NCBI GenBank assembly: GCA_024663395.1
Contig: JANFAH010000001.1
Span: 1,178,001 to 1,242,000, forward strand
DNA length: 64,000 bases
Reading direction: 5' to 3'
Origin: Pisolithus tinctorius
Taxonomy: Eukaryota; Basidiomycota; Agaricomycetes; Boletales; Pisolithaceae
A program made the position numbers and the translations under genes. Shown one piece after another: positions 56,815 to 64,000 of this stretch; the stretch's first letter is position 1; the number at the start of each line of letters is the position of its first letter. The notes under the pieces are model-generated. The model was not told the DNA's origin and ran no database searches. It saw only the letters and a program-made list of their open reading frames with translations.

Positions 56815-59150
56815 GTTGGATGGTTTGTCGGCTTTCGCGATTGCCCCGCCTTGCAGGATACCTGAATGGCTATGAACATTTCAACGGTCGACCTTCCCTC
56901 CACTTCGCTTTCTGTTTTTTTGGGCTTCTTGCGATTTCTCTTTCTCCGTACGCATGGTCTTCCATGTTGGGATGAACGGTCACGTGGTTGGTACTTGTAG
57001 ACGTGTTTGTCCTTGTTGACCAGATGCGACTTGGCTGTGGTTGTGCGTCCTGCCTTGCGAGACTCGGGCGTAGCTAGTCATAACTGCAGGAAGAGAGAAG
57101 AGCTAATCCGTCTCACAGTGGAGATGCAATTACTGACACTCCAGAGTTCGGACTAGCGTCGTCATCCTAGCCCAGTGTTGTGTTGGGGCACTCCCCGCAT
57201 CTGCAACAGGTACGTCCACCCCCCAGCCGCACGCATACACTACACCTAGGGGACAGAGCGGTGAGTGATTCCTTTCCGATTGCCTGTCGCATACTAACCT
57301 GTTACATCCAGCTACCCACACCTGATATTCCTGGACAATTGGAACGACGCGAGATAAGGTATGCCCAATGCGATGCCGTGATCGTATTCCTTGCCTTGCA
57401 CGACTGTGGCGTAGCTGGTCATCCGAGGAAGAGCGAATTAGCTAGTGCGTCTCACAGGTGGAGAGATGCATTTCTCGACGCTCCAGCGGTTCGGACTGGG
57501 ATTATCATCCTTGCCCAGTGCAGGTCGTGTCACGGCACCCTCCCCGTCTGCTATAGGGACGTCCTCCCCACAGTTTTACGCATACACCCCATATATACGA
57601 GAGCCATGCCTATCTGACCACATTTTGATTACATCAATGCTGCTGTTTAGGTCATGTACCGCGTGTGCGATTCGGCTACCACGTCGTGCACACTTCGTAT
57701 GCCATCAAGTTCCTCCCGCTGAAGTACGTCTTGCCACGACAATACCAGACGTAAATGAGGGAGATTCATTCGCAAGCAATTGCCACTGGATCGGGATCTC
57801 AGCATATTCTCCGCTTGCACAAGGTGTTCCAGGACGGCGACTATGTTTACCTTGAACCGCAACGAGTATGTTGCCATTTGGAAGCAGCTATGATATAGGT
57901 CAGCCCCAATTCGGGAAGCCGACAGTCGAGAATAATTGGAGCTAACCCGTCTTCTTGACATCGTCTCAGTACATTTGACTCCATCTTGATATCGCTTCAG
58001 GATATCCATCGGGTGAGCAACACCAATTACACACCCCCATTTTCTCTTCCTGGTTCGGATGGGGATGGTTCTTCCGGAAATGGGTGAATGCGGAGAGTAT
58101 GGGTCACTGGCACTAAGACAGGCGATGTAAGAGGTGCGGTCAGCATCCCCATGTAACTGACAGAGTGCAGGAAGATATCGTTGACCAGCAGTTGTGATTA
58201 CCCCGCCTACTCAGGGGGATGTACTTTGTTCTCTTACTTACCCAATCATATGGGTGTCAGGTGCGATCGAATGTAGAAGATGGGGATGTGGAGATTGCAT
58301 GGTATGTATTCGAAGATTCTGAGCAATAGACGAATCAAGTCTAAAGATACCTCCGTAATCAGGGGGACCTTGTGGTGTATAGAGGTTCTAGGAGAGAGCA
58401 TCTGAGGCCGAGGCCACAATTAGTAGAGAGGAAGAAGTTTGGAATTCGTGAGATTGACGAGTTGGCAAGGTATAGACATGGCTGTTTCGTTCGTCTCGTT
58501 TCGTTTCGAATCCTATCCTACCTTATCTGACTGGTGCATATGAGCAGCTTACGACTACGACTAGCCTTCGAGGGCAAGGGTGAGAACGGAGAATCCTACC
58601 AGTGGTCGTTTACTGTGTTTCGCGAGTTATCAGACGTCTGCCTCCCAATTGTGCTTATGAATGCAGCAAGTCAGTCGTCTCGGAGCGAGAACCTTACCAA
58701 CGTCAATAGACTCTACACATATAATGATCAGCAGTTCGAACATCCATTGAATTTTGGATGACCACGTAGGAAACCTCGCCCCTTCGGCCGGCTAGCAGCC
58801 AAAAGATGGCTGACCTGGAAGACAACCCCGGAAATCAGATGACAGGTTCCCAACTGCCCTTATAAATTCAGCATGCCAGTCGTCCCCTTTGCCCGTCAAC
58901 CTGCTGCTTCGACCACCATCACCCACATGCCACCCACGCTTCCTTCCCGTCCCCCTACGTCACGATCGATGGACGACGTCGAGTACCAACAGACCTTATG
59001 CACTCATGGAAAACGCACTGGGCCTTCCGAGCGGGACAAGCGCCACAGACGGAGAGATGAGCAGAGCAATCCGTGGTCTAGTCGAGACCTCGTCGCACAG
59101 TCATGTACTCTGTTCATCCTCCGCATCTGCAATTTGAGTTAATATCACGG
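56815..59150. other. Spacer, repeats S and T; no gene recognised
   Basis: 57180-57900 is a copy of spacer repeat S and 58480-59150 of spacer repeat T ('cccttataaattcagcatgcc' at 58857). 56815-57150 is unlike the matching part of the other units. No coding signal that I can defend. Confidence 0.45.
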
Positions 59151-59239
59151 TACGGCATTTCAACACCTTTCGTGAGAGCTACTAGATCGTCCATCGAAGT
59201 GACCTCTGAGTGGGGTGAAAGGTAAGTGGCAGAGGACAA

Positions 59240-60560
59240 AGAGAGATGATCGCTTACGTGTCGGATTAAGCTGTGTCCGTGTGTTGGGAATGGAAATGCA
59301 TATTCATTACTTGCCTTGTGCCCTCAGAAAGACGCGGGATGAATGTTTGGTGAATTTCTTGCCATATCGTCGTAGCTTTCAACACTTGCACAAGCACAGA
59401 GACGAGCGAGGATGTATAGACGGTTTGCAAGCGATTATTAATACACTCGCGCAATCCGAGGTTCGCCGTCCTTACCAATACCCCCTACAAAAAGCGACTC
59501 GGGGCGTATGTGACAGTGCCTGCTCAACTCTGTCAGGCTGCGATGTAGAATATTCCAGCTGGATACGTACCATGTCGGTAAATTCGCACATAGGTCGTAA
59601 AGACTCCCCGCTGTACCTCGTGACAAGGGCAAATTCGTTCTGTGTGATGCGATAAACTATCCCGACCCTGCAAGTCCGATGTCTGGCATAAAACCGACCA
59701 TATGCTTTGCGAGGTTTGCAGTGATGTTGACAGATGCAATGGTAGACCTGTTGTCTATGAACAGACTAGTGACGTGGAGAGGGTACTCTGCCTTGGAATT
59801 GGCGAGGCCAATCGCGTGGATGGCGTCTGGTGTCATACGAATCTAGGAGTGCATCACAAGAGACCTATCATGGTGTCAACGTGTCGTTGTAAAGGAGGAT
59901 ACTGGGCAAACCCATTGTCTAGAGAATTCCATGTACGAGCGACGTCGTTAGACGGGCAGTCTATGCAACTGACCGTGTTGCCATTGGTGAGCGCAAGGAG
60001 TCCCGTGCCCCCAGCGACCGAAACCCGTCCCGTTGTGATCATCGTGTGTTGTACTTCGTGCGTTTGAACATCAGCAGAGTTGTGGAGGCGATGTTCGAGG
60101 AGAAGGTGGCCTGTGGAGGTGCCGTACATGCGCAAAATGGACCCACCAGGTCCAGAGAGCAGTTCGATTTCTGCACAGGATGTTTATTATATTACGAAAC
60201 TCCAGACCAAAACACGTAGTTGAGTTGCCGTACACGTCGAATGTCATGATGGGATCGTCGTCGTCGTCGATGCTCCACGCTCGCGACGAGTTAGAACTTC
60301 CACTGAATATTAGATCGCCCAGTGCCCACCTAATGATCCTCGGCAACGTTGGGTGCAGCGAAGACGATGCTGGCTGCCGCTGTGAAGATGAGATCGTCAT
60401 GAAGGTTCGTTGTGAGTGGAACTCCAACGAGTCTGGAATGCCAGTCGACCACGCCGACATCGGGTTCGTGCGGTGCTCAGTTCGCTGCCGCCGACGGGAA
60501 GCCTCAAGTGCAGCATTGAGTCAAAGTGAGTATTTTTCCAGTGCTCCGGCTCCGAGGGCT
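59240..60560 (-). pseudogene. EMC1 5'-part pseudogene, copy C
   Basis: This is nearly the same as copy A (19430-20990): LPRIIRWALGDLIFSGSSNS (about 60320), SIDDDDDPIMTFDVYG (about 60250), LLALTNGNTVSCI (about 59990) and LTELSRHCHIRPES (about 59520). Frames shift between the pieces. The close match to copy A, including most small changes, suggests that these two units are the most recently separated pair. Confidence 0.65.
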
Positions 60561-60599
60561 TGTAATGCGTTCCTATGCACTCCTATGAGGCTAGTATCG

Positions 60600-61336
60600 A
60601 TAAGTCAGGCGCTACACGTCGCGATGGACGAGATGTTTTCCGATGACGATATTGCTACATCTTACCTCTCCCATCTCGCTGGAGTGGTGCACACGTTGAC
60701 GAGGCTACTGATGGACGTGTGGCAGAGGTGAGACCCAGATGTGTGTTATCATCGCCTGAAGCCTTGGTTGTGGGGGCAGATCCAGACCCAGATGAGAGCA
60801 AGAGAAGCGCTGAGGGTATCGGCGAGTGTGAGGGCACGGTGGAGGCCAAAGATTTGATCGGATCGATGGTGGGCCAGAGGGCATTCGGTGCATGCGGCGG
60901 ACAATTCCCTGGGATTGGATCGTTGTAGATATGCTAATTCGCCACCAGGCCTTCCTGTGACACGTTTCCGCCAACCCTTGCCCTATGCGCGACCTCGTGC
61001 AGACGAAAACCGGATCTTGTGGAGCTCAGGGATCATTGCTGAGACCTGCACTGCCAAACCTTGATCGATATCCTGACCTTGAAGAACACGATGTTGTGGG
61101 CGCGTGAACAGATCGATATCGATATAGCTTGAGGAACGTGTAGGCCATATATTGGGCATAGTGAGTAAGTCTACGATGCATCGTTCTTCTCCTCCCTAAA
61201 CTACAAGACAGACCGTGTTAGCGAGCTTGTTAGCGATGACGATGGGTGTGTACCAGCAATCAGAGGGGCTGAGGCGGCCGTACTGACAGTTCGCTGTGGC
61301 GGTTAAGATGCGAAACGGATCGAAATCGGATCTCAG
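60600..61336. other. Upstream region of the copy C WD40-TPR-HET gene
   Basis: The uninterrupted counterpart of the sequence around the CACTA insertion in unit A lies at 61180-61260. The first exon of the WD40 gene probably lies between 61200 and 61330 because the 61337 exon has no ATG at its start and is preceded by CTCAG. An open frame ending ...VLTVRCGG (about 61215-61306) is conserved among the units but I could not join it cleanly. Confidence 0.4.
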
Positions 61337-64000
61337 AGTGATCTATGGGCAGTGGCCTTTGCGGGCGAAAGTCAAGTCGTAGGAGGATATGCTGGAGGAG
61401 ATATTCGACGATGGAAGATTGAGGACGGACAGCAGGGTCCAACCATGAAAGCGGGTAACAGTGTGTATACCCTTGTCGTTTCCCAGGATGGCCAGTGGAT
61501 CGTGACTGGAGACTATGGACAAAAGGCGATCCTCTGGAATGCAACCACTCATGAAAAAGTGCGCGAGCTCACAGAACACCGCTACGTTGTATGGGGGGTC
61601 GATGTCTCGAGCGACGGCACTAAAATTGCCACTGCGGACTGGGACAACGTCGAGATATTCAGTATCCCTTCTGGTGACCGACTCCTCCCTCCCCTCCCAC
61701 ATGATTACGTTAGTGGTGTCAAGTTCTCTCCGGACGGCACTCGATTTGCTACCGCCTCGAAGACACTTGGTTTCCGTGTCTACAGCACCAACGACGGCAA
61801 TATCTTGTTCGAGTCAGGTCAAGGCAGTCACGTCGGCTATTGGCTCCGTACTCCATTAGCCTGGTCCCCTGATGGCCAGCAACTGTTCGTCGCGAACAAA
61901 GGCAAAATCATCTGTTGCGACCTTGCCAAGTCCTCGTCTTCGGGATGGTCAACCCATGAAAACCAATCCCAACCATCTATAACATCCAACGGCAGATTCA
62001 TCGCATGCGCTGCAGGTCCATCGGTCTCGCTATGGGATTGCGTGTCCCACAAGCAGATCGGTGGCATTATCTCACACAACGCGCAGGTCGGATGCGTCGC
62101 TCTCTCACCAAGCGGGCGGTATCTCGCATGTGGAAATGGCTACAATATCACAATCCACGATCTCAGAGATGTCCTTTCGCTCGAGTATTTCAACCATGGC
62201 GTAAGTGTACATCCACTCACGAAGCTTGCTTTGCTAACAATCTTCATGGTATTCTTGTGTCCTGCGTGACGCTTTAATCCGTCGTCAGCTCTGCGCTACT
62301 CAGCTTCCACTCGTAGAAATGAGTACCAAGACCTTCCAGTTATGGATGCACAACGACCTGTCGCAAACTGAAATGCTACTGTCGAAGGAGATTTCGAGTG
62401 CTTCTAGCCCTAGCCACTATATGTTAGCAAACCGCGCGCTTATACGAGCACGACTGAAACATTTGTCACCTGCAATAGAGGACGTCAAGGAGGTGAGTCC
62501 GCTTCTTCGCCGCTGTATGTTTATGGTTGTTCATGCGCACTTCAAGTCCCTCCAGATTCAGCGATCACCCATTGGCCATATCGCGATGGCAGTTGCTCTG
62601 CTTGCCCAGGGCGATCGAGAGGCTGCACTATGCACGTTTGACCTTGCCTTTCATGATTGTGAGCCTCGAGATATCAGATTTCTCTTACTACTGAGGGTGC
62701 GTGGGGCGATTTAAATCGCTCTCACGATTGATTTACGTTTCAATCAGTATATCCTTGTGTTTGAATCCGGAAATCAAGAAGACGCGATAATGCGCACGGA
62801 GTACCTTGTCACGACAGTGAAGAGCGACAATGACGACGATGCCACATACCTTTACAGCCAGGCACGTACATTGCGTGATGCAGACATACAAATAACGCCT
62901 CTGATACAACCTGCAGGTCCTTGGGGCTATGTACATTAAGAAGGGAGATTATCGACGTGCAATATCATTGATTGAGCATGCAAAGAACCTAGCCCGCAGG
63001 GACAAACAATGTCCCCCGCTAGTGACAATCTCTCTCGTAGGTCTTTTGCTGTTACTACCTATTGACCTAACCCTCCATAAAGATATTTGGGTGGAGTTTC
63101 ACTGGACTTGACGCTGTTGCCCGGCAGCGTCTATGTGAAACCCTTCATGCTGAAGAACGTATACCTGAAGCTGTGGAGATCCTTCTCGACATCATTGGGA
63201 CATCAGACAAAGAGATTCGAGAGGGAAAGGCAAATGTGGACTGGGTCGCAGGTATGTTTTATAATTCCTAGCCCGGTTGACATGCACATTCATGTCCGTC
63301 CCCAGACTTTACCAAAAAGTGCACTGCGACACTTGAGCATATTGGTGATGAAGCCTTCGGATCTGCGAAACACGACGACGCAATAACACAGTACTCTGCT
63401 GCGTTGTCCCTCAAGCCTCCAAGTCCTGCAGGTCTGCTTCTCAAGCGAAGCAGAACTCGTGCAGCAAAAGGATTGTGGGAGAATGCGCTGCAAGATGCGA
63501 ATGAGGTATGCACGGTATCCCTCTTATATGGGTCGGTTCCCTACAATTGCTCTATAGGCAGTGAAATTGGACCCCTCCAACCCTTGGGGTCATGAGGCTA
63601 AACACGCAGCACTTCATGGAGCACAACGATATGATGAAGCAATTGATGCTTTCAAGTCTATGTTGCACGTAGTCGAACAATCCCATGACCCTGTAATCAG
63701 GGGTATGTACCTCCCGCGTGAATCTGATACCCACAAATGACATTTTTACAGAACTGCGCAAGAACTTCATTTCTCCATCCGAGATAATTGCAACTATCGA
63801 TCCTGTCGTTCATGGGATCCTCAGAAACTGTCCCCTTGTTGTCATCGATGTCAATACTGGCTGCCTTTGTGATGGCCCTGAGCGGATGTGTCTCTTCAAG
63901 GCCCATCCATTGTTCAAAGAGCTCGTGTCGTCCATGATGAGAGGAGTAGACAACGAGTGGGTCCTACGAGTGGTTTCAAGTTTTTTCGAATATGTCATGC
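61337..64000 (+). CDS. WD40-TPR-HET gene, copy C (3' end beyond window)
   Basis: Visible exons: 61337-62200, 62304-62492, 62547-62696, 62748-62861, 62917-63036, 63083-63251, 63306-63505, 63558-63702 and 63752 onward. All join in frame with no stop. The first 288 codons form WD40 repeats (LWAVAFAGESQVVGGYAGG, VVSQDGQWIVTGD, VKFSPDGTRFATAS, LAWSPDGQQLFVAN, VALSPSGRYLACGNG). About 345 codons of TPR-like helices follow (IGHIAMAVALLAQGDREAAL, LYSQ/VLGAMYIKKGDYRRAI, YDEAIDAFKSML). The HET domain begins with ELRKNFISPSE and runs off the window. HET domains trigger incompatibility cell death; WD40 and TPR parts usually sense partners. No NACHT or NB-ARC motor is present between them. The donor after LYSQ is GC (CAG/GCACGT). 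The first exon is unresolved. Confidence 0.8.

Noticed and set aside
1..64000. tRNA or rRNA genes
   Set aside because: I looked for conserved tRNA boxes and rRNA cores by eye and saw none; a dedicated scan would be decisive.

Overview
The window is nuclear DNA of a filamentous fungus, most likely an Agaricomycete and, by inference from the shape of the WD40-TPR-HET genes, perhaps a member of the Boletales. Supporting evidence: short 45-60 base introns with GT-AG (and some GC-AG) ends, a HET-domain gene family, an alpha-kinase with its basidiomycete C-terminal cysteine motif, fungal EMC1 and PPP phosphatase remnants, and fungal transposons. No tRNA, rRNA or CRISPR array was seen. Almost all of the window is duplicated or mobile, which would fit a subtelomeric or repeat-rich accessory region (inference).

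Layout. 1-7000: sparse sequence with a first copy (L1) of a fungal rhodopsin-like seven-helix membrane protein gene. 7005-14348: a 7.3 kb DNA transposon with 28 bp terminal inverted repeats and a CCTG target duplication. It carries a gene with an RNase H1 N-terminal-like domain, a ten-exon alpha-kinase gene and a DDE integrase-like transposase gene. It sits in a second copy (L2) of the L1 block, whose rhodopsin-like gene follows at 15231-16561. 16562-19240 is spacer, followed by a decayed 5' part of EMC1. 21474-35638: a 14.2 kb CACTA-type element flanked by TAA duplications. It holds an RTC4-like accessory gene with a tandem exon array, a Tnp2 transposase with many CGA-to-TGA stops, a nested Tc1/mariner-type fold-back element, a captured piece of a fatty acyl-CoA synthetase gene, and a gene whose N-terminus imitates the histone H3 tail ahead of a PHD-like zinc finger.

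The rest is built from a repeated unit: EMC1 pseudogene (minus strand), then a WD40-TPR-HET gene (plus strand), then spacer repeats, then a PPP-phosphatase pseudogene. WD40-TPR-HET copy A (35779-39654) is split from its upstream region by the CACTA element and is decayed. Copy B (49983-53997) is good except for a 22-base deletion in HET. Copy C (61337 to the window end) has every visible exon open. HET genes are the executioner type of fungal allorecognition genes, so this array is a candidate self/non-self locus (inference).

A common theme is C-to-T change at CpG. Stops in the Tnp2 gene, the H3-mimic gene, the integrase gene and WD40-TPR-HET copy A lie where CGA arginine codons are expected, and a catalytic Asp-to-Asn change in the integrase fits the same process. 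The two transposons each have undisturbed paralogous target sites inside this window, so their boundaries can be read directly.
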